NCBI GenBank assembly: GCA_001510575.1
Contig: LNGK01000001.1
Coordinates: 682,001-746,000 of the forward strand
Source: Knoxdaviesia capensis
Lineage: Eukaryota; Ascomycota; Sordariomycetes; Microascales; Gondwanamycetaceae
Length of the DNA stretch: 64,000 nt
Direction of reading: 5' to 3'
In this document: one piece after another, positions 45,401 through 55,100 of the stretch
Numbering within the stretch: position 1 is the stretch's first letter
Layout: the number at the start of each line of letters is the position of its first letter
Program-made: the position numbers and the translations under genes
Notes under the pieces: generated by a model
The model's input: only the letters and a program-made list of their open reading frames with translations
What the model was told of the DNA's origin: nothing
Database searches by the model: none

Positions 45401-46291
45401 GCTATTCCCCCTACCGCTACTCCCGCTACGAACGTACCGCGCGTTACCGCTATAGTTAGAGCTATTAAGCCGATTCCGTATACCCGATATATATTAAGAC
45501 GTATCGAATACCCGGGTATTCTCTACTATCGATACGTTATTAATAACGTTATATAAAATACTTATACTAAATACTATAACTATTAGGCTAATTACTAAGT
45601 ACCTAGTAATATATTAGCTAAAATAGATACCTTTATAGATACTAATAAGAACTAGATTAATACGCTAAGCACGTAAACCTAAGCGCTACGGGATATCGCT
45701 ATAGCTAAATATATACTCGTCTATAATAGGGACTCTACGGCCGCTAATCGGAAGTTAAATAACGCGGAATTTAATAACGCGAGCCGTTTTATTAATATAG
45801 TAGCTATTTAATATACCTTTAAGGGATACCTTATACCTATTTAACCGATTATTATACGCTTATAGCGTACGGCTTTAGCGCTAGCCCCGACCTCGGTATA
45901 CCTATTACCTCTCTTTTTAGCTACTAAGGCCGCTAAAATTAATATTATTAAGGGAGGGCCCCCGCTAGTACCTACTCCGCTAATAGTAGTACCCGTTATA
46001 CTAGCTATTATAGTACTAATACTAGCCGGTAGAGCCGCCGTTATATTAGTAATACTAGTATTTACGCCGATAGCTATACTAATAGTAGTTACCGCTATCG
46101 TAATAGTACCCCCTTTCCCTAACGCCCCGGTCCCTATTACCTTTATAGCCTAATTCCTAAGCGTAGCGCCCGCCTATATTAACTAATAATAGGTAGACGA
46201 GTTACGTAATCGCTACCTATATAATATAGTATAAGCCGTTACTATCCGACTAGGCGTCGTAGTATTTTTAATCCCCCTTAATACTATTTAA
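45401..46291 (+). pseudogene. possible extra coding relic downstream of gypsy pol
   Basis: A second plus-strand frame (mod 3 = 2) of about 297 codons lies between the end of pol and the 3' LTR. Its stops, about fifteen, are all TAA/TAG. It has a cluster of Tyr at Cys-like spacing (Y-x2-Y, Y-Y-R-Y, Y-T-K-Y) near 45480-45590, suggesting a former Cys-rich zinc-binding segment, followed by an Ile/Val/Pro-rich part. I do not recognise the protein. It may be a captured gene or an accessory gene of the element, or it may be an artefact of low-complexity AT-rich DNA. Confidence 0.35.
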
Positions 46292-46615
46292 TACTAAGGT
46301 ATTTATATCGTTAGATAGATAAAACGGTACCTATAGCTACTTAAAACGCTATAAATAGGAAGTTCCCCTTTATTATACTAGATACCTATTTTCCTATCGA
46401 TTATTATTATTATTCCTATCTAACCGCTATTTAGACTTACTTTATATTATATTTCTTTCTATACGCTTAGAAAAGTCGAAAAAGATAAAAAAAAGAGGAC
46501 CCCTAGAAAAATATAAAAATAATTAAAAACCGCTCGTAGTACGAGTATAAAATTATATAAAGGGAAGTCCTTTTAATATCCTTTACTAGTTAAAAGTAGA
46601 TTATAGACGATCTAG

Positions 46616-46631
46616 TTAAGAAAGGGGATCT
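46616..46631 (+). other. polypurine tract of the gypsy element
   Basis: A purine-rich AAGAAAGGGGAT string ends just before the 3' LTR, in the position of the plus-strand primer site. Confidence 0.5.
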
Positions 46632-46914
46632 TATAGATCCCTAATAGGTTAGAGTATATTATAATTACGTATAAACGTATACTAATATACGTAGATACTA
46701 CCTAGCGGTAAGTATTTAGGTATATATCTATATATATATAAATACCTTAAAGAGCTAGTAAAAGACCTATAAAAGGCAGATATCTACTACGCTTTTATAG
46801 GAAACATCTTAAGATAGAAAAAATTCACGCTTTCCTTTATATATATTTCTCTATACGTGCCTTATAATTATAACTTATTTATTAGTCCTTTAGACTATAT
46901 ATCTAGGAATTATA
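46632..46914 (+). repeat. gypsy 3' LTR
   Basis: 283 bp, the same length as the 5' LTR with no indels between them. It is more heavily converted in its first 60 bases and less so later (for example it keeps GGCAG, AACATC, ACGCTTT and GTGCC where the 5' copy has T or A). Confidence 0.92.
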
Positions 46915-46918
46915 AGCT
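46915..46918. repeat. target-site duplication AGCT, right copy (inner element)
   Basis: Matches AGCT at 37066-37069. Removing the gypsy element plus one AGCT restores the copia reading frame. Confidence 0.75.
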
Positions 46919-49900
46919 TACCTATTAGGTCTACTTTTAGATAATCTTAGAGTTCTAGTTCGAAGTTAGTTAGTATATCCTCTTTCTATCCGAAGTATAG
47001 AATATTATCTATATAAGTAATTAGAATTATACCGTCCTTTTATTAGTAAAATAACGCCTTATCTATTTATAATCTTATAAAACCTATACGTAGAAGTATA
47101 TCGTAGAGTCTTAGCTACTACTATCGGCTAGCTTATTTTAGACCGTATAATACTCGTTTTAGATAAATAAACGATTTCTCTATCTAGCTTAAGTTATAGA
47201 CGAAATCCAGATTACGTTATCTAATTTCATATATTAGTTAAACTATTCCTTCGTATTATCGCATATATACCTCCTCTTCTAGGAGTCCGTATAAGAAAGC
47301 TACTATAATATCTAACTATTATATAGCTAAATATTCTTTAGCTATAATAGCTAATATTACTCTCTACGTCGTAGCGTACGATATTATAGCGAAGGTTTCC
47401 TAATAATCGAAGCCCTTACGCTATTAAAATCTACGGGCTATAATACGTGCTTTCTATTTAATAATCTATCTATACTTATCGTATTTAGATTTTAGTACCT
47501 ATTTAGCCGTAATCGGCCTATATCTAGACGGTAGTAACTCGATAAATTCGAAGACTCTATAGTTAAATATATTTATTAATTCTATAAGGCTAGTATCTAA
47601 CTATTCGTTAGTATTTACGCCCCTTAGAGCTAATATTATCGTTATCGGATTAGAAAAGCTAGCCTTAATTAAATTATCGGGCTAATTAGTAGATTCGTTA
47701 ATATAAGTCGTTAAATTAATAGCGTTAGGGCTAGCATCCGGACTTCTCTTAGTAAGTCGTCGTACTAGATCATTATACTTATAGGCGATAATAAGGTTAT
47801 TAAAATCTACTTAGTCTCTATTCTAGGTAACTATACGTATAATCTTCTTTTTAGTAAAAGTTCCCTTCGGCTACGACCTTAAAATATTAGGTAGTTTCTC
47901 TTCTAAATCCTCTAGAATTCTTATATTAGACGAAATCTAGACTTTTTAGAATTTAGGTACCTATACTTTATATAAATATATACCTTAGTAACTAACTAAT
48001 AAGCTAAATTCTCCTCGTAAAGTAAATTTACTAGGTAAATTACTATTTACGCGCGCTCTAACCTCTATAGGTACGTAAATAATTATACGGGAACCTAAAG
48101 TTCGTAGATATATAATATTCGGCTAAAAATCCCATTTAGCTATAGGCATCTAGCTCTACTAACGTTCCGTAGGACTAGAACTATAGCTATTAACCGTTAG
48201 ATTAATTAGTTAAGTAATAGCTTCTAAGATATATCCCTATAAGTATATTAGAATACTTTACTATATTATAGTTACTCTTATACGAATTACTAGTTCCTTT
48301 ATAGCTCGTTTAGCGCTACCGTTATAAGTATAGCTATAAGCTAGGGAGGGATTAACTTTAGAACTAATTCTATTTATAAACTTAGTAATTATCCTAATCT
48401 ATACGTCTATTCCGTTATTAATAATAATTAACTCTAGAATAGAATCGGTAATATTTATTATATACTAAATTATATTCTTAATTTCGTTACCGGCCTTTAA
48501 CTTTTTATCTAAAATATAAATAAACTTTATTTTAGAAAAATCATCTATAATAACGAGAAAATAACGTTCTCCCTTAAAAGTTTATACCGATATCTTAGTA
48601 ACGTCGTAATATAATACCTAGCTAATTCGTTTAGCCCTCGTTCGTCTATCTTTTAGTCTAAACTTCGAGATCTTCGAGATCTCGTACGCCTTATATAGGC
48701 CTAAATCGTTAATATACGCTTTTATACTCGACTTATCTACTAATACTCCTTTAATAGATTATAGTATCTTTAAGAGAACCTCGGTACTTAGATATCCTAG
48801 TCGTTTATATATTAGGCGTAAGCGTTAACGTATACTTAATACTTACGTAAAGCTTTTAGGTATCGATTAATATTAGTTCGTCTATTAGAATAATTAGACG
48901 AATACTAGTCTTTTATATAGAGACTACTAGAACTAGCGTTTTTCTAATAGTAACGTATATTACGAGCGTCTTTTATAGGGGGACGCCTAGAACTAAAATT
49001 ATTATTCCGGTAGTAATAATTATAACTACGAATATCTTTTAAGGGGGGATATCTAGAATTATAACTATAGTCTTTTATAGGGTAACTATAATAACTAGAC
49101 GGGTTTAAAGAGACGGTCTCCTCTAGTATAGACTTACGAATAATAGGAGTATATAGGGGCTTCCGTATAATAGGTTTGCCGGAAGTTATAACTCGCATAA
49201 AAAACCTACGGTTTTCTATATTAATCTCTAAAATTAAGACGTTTTTAGTATTAAAAATACTATTACTTAGAATCTTACTACTATTACGGTAAAGAACCTC
49301 ACCGCTAAAGATATAAATCGGAAATATTATAGTTAGTAAAATATCTTTAATACGTATAGAAATAATACTAGATAAAGTCTTAATATTAATAATAACGTTT
49401 CTACGCTTTATAGTATAGATAGGTCCTCCGCCTATAATTATACGTACTTAAGCCTCTTTAATAGTCCCTTTCTCGAACTATCGCTTATCGTTTATAGAGT
49501 ATATAGACGCACCTATATTAAATAACTAATCCGTTCTAGAATAGCTTAATAAGTAGGTAAATAGGTTATAGCTAATTACTTCTTTAAAATATTCTTTAGT
49601 ATTAATAGGAAAAGAAGAAGAAAGGGAAGACTTATTTATAATCTTTCGACGTCTCTTAAATATATAATTAGTTAATACTATCGTACTTATAACTCTTTTA
49701 TAACTAGTTATATTCGCGCTTACGTTTACGTTACTAAGTATAGTAGAAGACTTCTACTATTATTATTACTTACGAGCTTTAATCTAATAATCGCGCTCTT
49801 TATAGCCTAGTCGGTTATAGTATTTATATCGAATTATAGGTTATAAACTAGGCTTCTTCTAGTTACTCTAGCTAATACTACTATTACGGGTGTTATTATT

Positions 49901-50905
49901 ATTATTTATACCCTACTTATTATCGGATTTTAAATTATCTCTACGGTCTAACTTCTTTAGGTCCTTCGTAACCCTTTCGCGTTCCTAGAATAACTATACT
50001 AACTATCTATAGTATTCGTTAGAAGTCCTATTTAACTATACTACGATACGCGTAGTAACTTACGTTTTAGTATTAAACGTATCCTTCGCTACTATTAGTA
50101 GTAGTATAATCCTAATCTTATTAGTAATTTTAGCTCTATAACGCTAAACTTCTAGTTATTTTTAGTTAAAGCGCGAAAGAAAGGTAATAAACTTTTTACC
50201 TTTTTTTATCGTATATATACTAACGTCTAATAGATCTTCTAATACTTAGAACTTAGTCTTTTAGCTATTACGGTTAAAATAATTAAATAACTTATTCTAG
50301 ATATTAGAAATATTCGTACTATTAACTATAATTTATCTTATAATACTAGATATATTCTTTAATATTTTACTTCTTACGAGTAGATTATTTTATTTATTAA
50401 GATAACTAAAATTATTAGGCTTTAGGCTAATATAGATAATTATAATATAAAAAGATAAGGCCTAAGCGCGCTAAGTGCGGCTATTAGTAAGCTAGTATTA
50501 TTAGTTAAGTATCTACTTCTATTTAGAAAGATCGATTACTTAATTAGTACTAGTTATTATAGGTAACGGAATAAAATCCTCTATAATAACCGAATATAAA
50601 GACGGGGATAACACGGTATAAGCGGAAGGAGGTCGTTATATTAAGGGAGGTACGTTTACGGTTATAGTAGGCGCACGAGAAAGACCGGGAAAACTCGGAA
50701 TTATAGACTTTTTATTAGGAACTAGTTAAGATTATTAGGGAATAGTATTAGTAATCAGTCTCAGATTAGAGTTAGAGACGGGAGAGGGGGAACGCGAGAA
50801 TTCCGTTAAAGTTAACGGAGTTAAGACTTGAGAATTTAATTAAATAACTAAGTCTGTAGCAGTATTAGGGGCGGTTAAACGGCGACGGCCACCACGATTC
50901 ATCAT
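46919..50905 (-). pseudogene. copia gag-pol relic (gag, protease, integrase, RT)
   Basis: Minus strand. Gag starts at ATG 50905 (MMNRGGRRRLTAPNTAT), unusually well preserved. The zinc knuckle near 49828-49786 reads Y-K-Y-Y-N-R-L-G-Y-K-E-R-D-Y, each Cys or His now Tyr. The protease site near 49525 reads L-F-N-I-G-A-S. These, and an 84-codon stretch still open at 49198-48944, share one frame (first-base mod 3 = 1). Integrase (I-I-D-D-F-S near 48550), RT (K-A-R-I-I-A-R-R-F near 47456) and Y-I-D-N near 47015 are in another frame (mod 3 = 2), so one indel or a former programmed shift lies between about 48944 and 48715. Trp and Gln codons are stops throughout. Confidence 0.82.
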
Positions 50906-51060
50906 TAATTTACAATCCTTGCGACACTAATGGCTTTACAGGCCAGTTGCTAGCTTATAGTAAAATAGAAGAGAAGAAGAGGAAGAAAAAAAAATAATTA
51001 GAATAAAAAGAAATAAAAGACAAATATTCTGCTACTTAGATTATAGTTAGTCTTATAATC

Positions 51061-51249
51061 TATTATTTAGAATAATAACGGAAGATAAATAAGTTAATAG
51101 AATTAAACTTAAGAATTAAGTAAAAAGTTAGATATAGGAGGAAGAAATAAGCTAGACTAGAAATAGACAGAAGTCCAGCATTTATAGGCTAGCCAGAACC
51201 AGGCTTCAGCCCAGGTCACGTGATCCACGCATTTCCGTCCTTCCTCACA
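51061..51249 (-). repeat. copia LTR (5' LTR in element orientation), half RIP-mutated
   Basis: 189 bp, aligned to the left LTR without gaps. All 13 differences are G to A on the plus strand, 12 of them at TpG. The last change is at 51165; the remaining 84 bp are identical to the left copy. Confidence 0.93.
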
Positions 51250-51254
51250 CTACA
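51250..51254. repeat. target-site duplication CTACA, right copy (outer element)
   Basis: CTACA directly after the right LTR; pairs with 35798-35802. Confidence 0.9.
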
Positions 51255-52187
51255 TACACTAGAGGTCTAGGGTTAGGAGGGAATGATAGGAGAGAGGGCT
51301 ATTCATGTATAGAGTATAAAGTCGGTATACATAATATATCCACCCCCATTTTAACACATAACCCCTTGTATTTGGCGCCTGCTCTAACCCTAACAACCCT
51401 AGGACTCGCCGATTCTCTGCACCAGGCAAGTCCAAGTCAGGCTCTGCCCCGATAGCACAGAGAGCAGCACACGCGCAAGACAGCCGCATGACCAACACAG
51501 AAGAGCACACCAAAATTCATATCTCGTTGTATATTTTCAGTACAAAACATAGAGTAGAGGTGAATACAAGAATAATACCAAAGACGACACAATCCAAAAG
51601 GTTTAAGAAGAAAACGGTTCCCGGTCTGGTCCTATCCAAGGAAGAACATATCCCCCAACCCGCCCGAGTCGTGTCCCTTTCCGTGTCCCCGGGGAATATC
51701 AATGAAAAAAAAAAAAGAAAACGCACGTAAGTGCCGGTGTAAAGTGTAACGCGTGGAAAGGTGAGGATGACACAAAAAAAAAGACAGAAAAAGAAAAAGG
51801 CTTTCATCGCTTCCAATGAGACACGTAGATCCCCCAGCCCATCTAATAACTGAACATAAGAAAGAAGGAAAAAGAGTAATCACATGCTTGAACGGCGTAG
51901 TAGTGGGTTTTGAGCGCAGGTCCCAACTCCAGGGTTCTAAGAAAAAAAAAGTTGCAGAAAAGGGTTGAGGACACCGGACTAGTCTGGAGCCTCACACAAG
52001 AAGAGAAGAGTGTGGTATGCGCAGAGGCAAGAAGAAGAGAAGGCCTGTCAGGAAGAAAGACGGCAGAGAGGAGGACGACAGAGAAAACCGACAGCGAAGA
52101 ACAACAGAGAGGCACAGAGAACCCCGACAGAAAGCCAGAGACGGCACACGGCAGACGGCACACGGCAGACGGACAACAAAAGGCACA
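51255..52187. other. intergenic, 3' side of the RhoGEF gene
   Basis: About 930 bp of unmutated sequence. It holds CTAGGGTTAG at about 51267 and CTAACCCTAAC near 51384, A-runs at 51705 and 51775, and an A/G-rich run at 52010-52180 next to the RhoGEF stop. Open frames up to about 136 codons have no motif. Confidence 0.5.
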
Positions 52188-55100
52188 TCACTCCGCATCC
52201 AGCTTCGCAAAGTGCTTCGACCAGATCCACCCGACCTGGTCGTCCGGATCGTCCTGGTTCACCGCAAGCCACAGCTCGCCCTTCTCGCCAATCACATCAA
52301 ACACCTCGCCGGCCTGGTAGAACAGGTACGGGTAGCCGGCCTCGTGCTTCGTCGTGTCGATGTTGAACTCAAACACCGACACCGCCAGCCACAGCACCCG
52401 CGGCCCGCCCGCCGACGACGCCGACCGCGACGTGGCCGACCGCGGCAGCCCCACAGACATCATGCTCCCGCCGCCGCCGCCGCCGCCGCCGCCCGCCCCG
52501 CTGGTCTGCGACTGCGAGCGTGCCATCGCCATCGCCATCGCCGGCGACCGCCCGCGCATCGACGACCGCCCCGACCGCAGCCCGCTGCTGCTCGGCGGCA
52601 GCCCGTACGCTGACTGCACGTCTGAGATGCGGTCGCGCGACCGCGCCCGCCGCCCCAGGTCGTCCGCCGAGTCCGTCACCGGCAGCGCCGAGTGGAACAC
52701 CCCGCCGTTGGAGTACCGCCGCGTGTGGTACGAGTCGACCATGCCGGACCCGCTGCTCCCCGGCACACTGCTGCTGTTGTTGTTGTTGTTGGCGGTGGGA
52801 GGGTACGCGTACGCCGAGGGGTACATCGACGCATTGGCGGTGCTGGGTGACGTAAGGTTGGTGCTGTACTGCGCCAGCGACTCGCGCTGGCTCGACGTGC
52901 CCGTCTCAAAACTCTGTCGCGTGTACCCCGCGCCAGACTCGTACGACCGGCCCGTGCCAGGCCGCGCTGCGGGCGACCCCACACTACCGGGCACCGGCGG
53001 CCGCGACACATACGACGACGCCTCCGTGTTGGTCGTCATCACGCTGCCCGCCCGGTGCATGCCGTTGGGCACCGGGGGCACGGACGACACGGGAGGCACC
53101 TCCGGGTAATGGTAGTTGGTGATGTGGTGCTGCGGCGTCGGCATCGCGCCCAGCGGCGACATGGTGAGCTGCGACGCGAACTTGACAAAGTCCGGCGTCG
53201 GGATCACCGGCACGTCGTTGACCGTGAGCCCCGACGTGTTGGGCGTGGTCTTGTCGCGCGGCGACGACACCAGCTCCGCCGGCCGCGGCCGGCCCCGCAT
53301 CATCACCATCGCGCTGTCGTCGGTGCTGTCGACCGTTGACAGCGACGACTTGCCCTTGTAGTCCGGGTTGAGAATGCCAATCTCCAGCAGCGGCCGCTGT
53401 GCATACTCAAAGTCGCCCTGGAACGCCGTCAGGATCTCGCGCACCTCCGGCACCCAGTCGCCGCTCTCCGTCAGCACGCCCTTGACCTTGTCGCGCCACA
53501 GCGCGTACCACGACGCCGACAGGTTGACAAAGTTCGCCAGGCAGATCTTGACCACCTTCTCCGTCATCGCCGACAGCAGCGGCAGCTCCTGCTTCAGCGT
53601 GTCGTTCAGCGCCTCGTACTGCTCCACCAGGTCGCCCAGCTTCGAGTCGACCGACTTGCCGGCCTTGCGGATCTGCTCGGCCTTTTCGTAGTCCAGGCGG
53701 CGCTTCGCCCGCTTCTTGATCGCAAGCAGCGGGTTCGTGTGCGCCGTGATCACCTGCTCGAACGGCGCAATGACATGGGCCCGAACTTGCGAGAGCTAGA
53801 GCATTCGCAGATATGTCTGTCAGTATTAAGAAAAGAAAAACATAGACAAGATAAAACAAACAAAGGCAAACTCACATGCTGCTCTAACGCGACCTTCTCC
53901 AGATCGCGCATTGACACGTTAAACTGCACCCACTTGCTCTCAATCTCCGGGTACGGCCCCGGCTGCAGCCGCATCACCAGCTCAATCGACGACAGGTACT
54001 GCAGGAACTCGTGCACATACGTCGTGACCTGCTGCGTGTACGCGTCAAAGTCACGCAGCACCAGCTGCAGCCGCACGAGGTCCTCGTGGAACTTGTCCTT
54101 GATCTTGCCAAACTCGGGGTCCTCCGCCAGCCGGTGGTGGCCCGAGCCGGCGTTGAGCTTGTCGACGCGCTTGCCAAACGCCCGCGCAATGCCGAGCTTG
54201 ACGTCGGATTCCTTGCGCTTGCGCCCCGTCACGATCTGGCCCACCAACTCAAAGTTCTTCTTGGTCTTGTTGATGTCGATGATCGCCGACTCGAGCACCT
54301 CCTTCGCCGCCACGAGGTCCGCCCGGTCCGGGTGGTCTTCCGGCGTCTGCTGCAGCAGCGACACAATCAGGTTCGGGTACTTGGTGATGCGCTGCATCGG
54401 CTTGATCAGCAGCGAATCGAGGTTCCACGCCGCCGTCAGGTCCTTGGCCACGTCGTTACACTCGTTCAGCCACACCTTGACCGCCGTGTCCTCCTGGATC
54501 TCGATCAGCCGCTTCGCCGCCAGGTCGCTCGTGCGCAGGAACGTCTCGTGCACCGCCTTCATCTCGGCGACGCTGTCGCGGAACAGCGGCCCAATCGCCG
54601 TCAGCCGGTCCTTTTCGTCGTCGAGCTCCGCCGAAACTGCCGTCGATGCCGTGCTCTCGGCCACGCTGGCCCGCTCAAGCGGAGACACGCCCCGCAGCGA
54701 CTGCGAGTAAACCGGAAGGACTGCCTCGCGCAGCCGAGCATCAAACGTGTTGTGGAAGGCAATGATTTCGTCCGTGTTGCGGAAAATCAGCTTGATCGTC
54801 TTCGAGTCCAGTTGCGTGCATGACGACGCCGTGCCGCGGTAGATTTCCCACGCCACACTCATGTCGCGCACAAACACGCCCTCGGTATCGACTAGTTCCT
54901 TGATGACGTTGCGCCGCTGTTGCAGCCGCTGCCGCTCTTTCCCGTCGAGCTCCGGCTTGCTGTAGACCGAATTGGCCGACGCCTTGTCGTATGGGTCGGT
55001 GGCGCCAATCATCGAAAACTGGTCGAGTGACTGCGGCGTCGAGTGTCCGTGAGTCATGCTGCTGTCGGTTTCGTGCATCGAGCTGATCCGCGTGCTGCTC

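Larger units (their letters stand above)
37070..46914 (+). mobile_element. Ty3/gypsy LTR retrotransposon, RIP-mutated, nested in copia
   Basis: 9,845 bp bounded by two 283-bp LTRs with TATA...TATA ends (TGTA...TACA before mutation) and an AGCT duplication. On the plus strand, gag with a CCHC knuckle (40062), protease (I-D-T-G at 40644), reverse transcriptase (41835-42045), integrase with T-D-N-G at 43659 and a C-terminal K-G-D block at 44148 lie in one frame. PR-RT-RH-IN order marks Ty3/gypsy. About 2.2 kb follows pol before the right LTR, longer than usual, and holds a second possible coding relic. TG and CA are nearly absent, so the element is dead. Confidence 0.93.
35803..51249 (-). mobile_element. 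Ty1/copia LTR retrotransposon, RIP-mutated, carrying a nested gypsy element
   Basis: Two 189-bp LTRs with TGT...ACA ends bound 15,447 bp and are flanked by the CTACA duplication. Without the nested element the copia body is about 5.6 kb, a normal length. Reading on the minus strand from the right LTR gives gag with a CCHC knuckle (Cys positions now Tyr), an aspartic protease (DTGA-type site now N-I-G-A), an integrase with DDFS, a reverse transcriptase (KARLVARGF-type motif; YVDD now Y-I-D-N) and RNase H (STIEAKY, originally STIEAEY-like). This gag-PR-IN-RT-RH order defines copia. Almost every TG and CA is converted to TA inside. The element is dead. Its RT frame resumes correctly on the left side of the nested insertion. 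Confidence 0.93.

Noticed and set aside
38343..46291. Reading the AT-rich block as mitochondrial or foreign DNA
   Set aside because: LTR pairs, target duplications and retroelement motifs explain it, and the TG/CA loss fits RIP of nuclear repeats.
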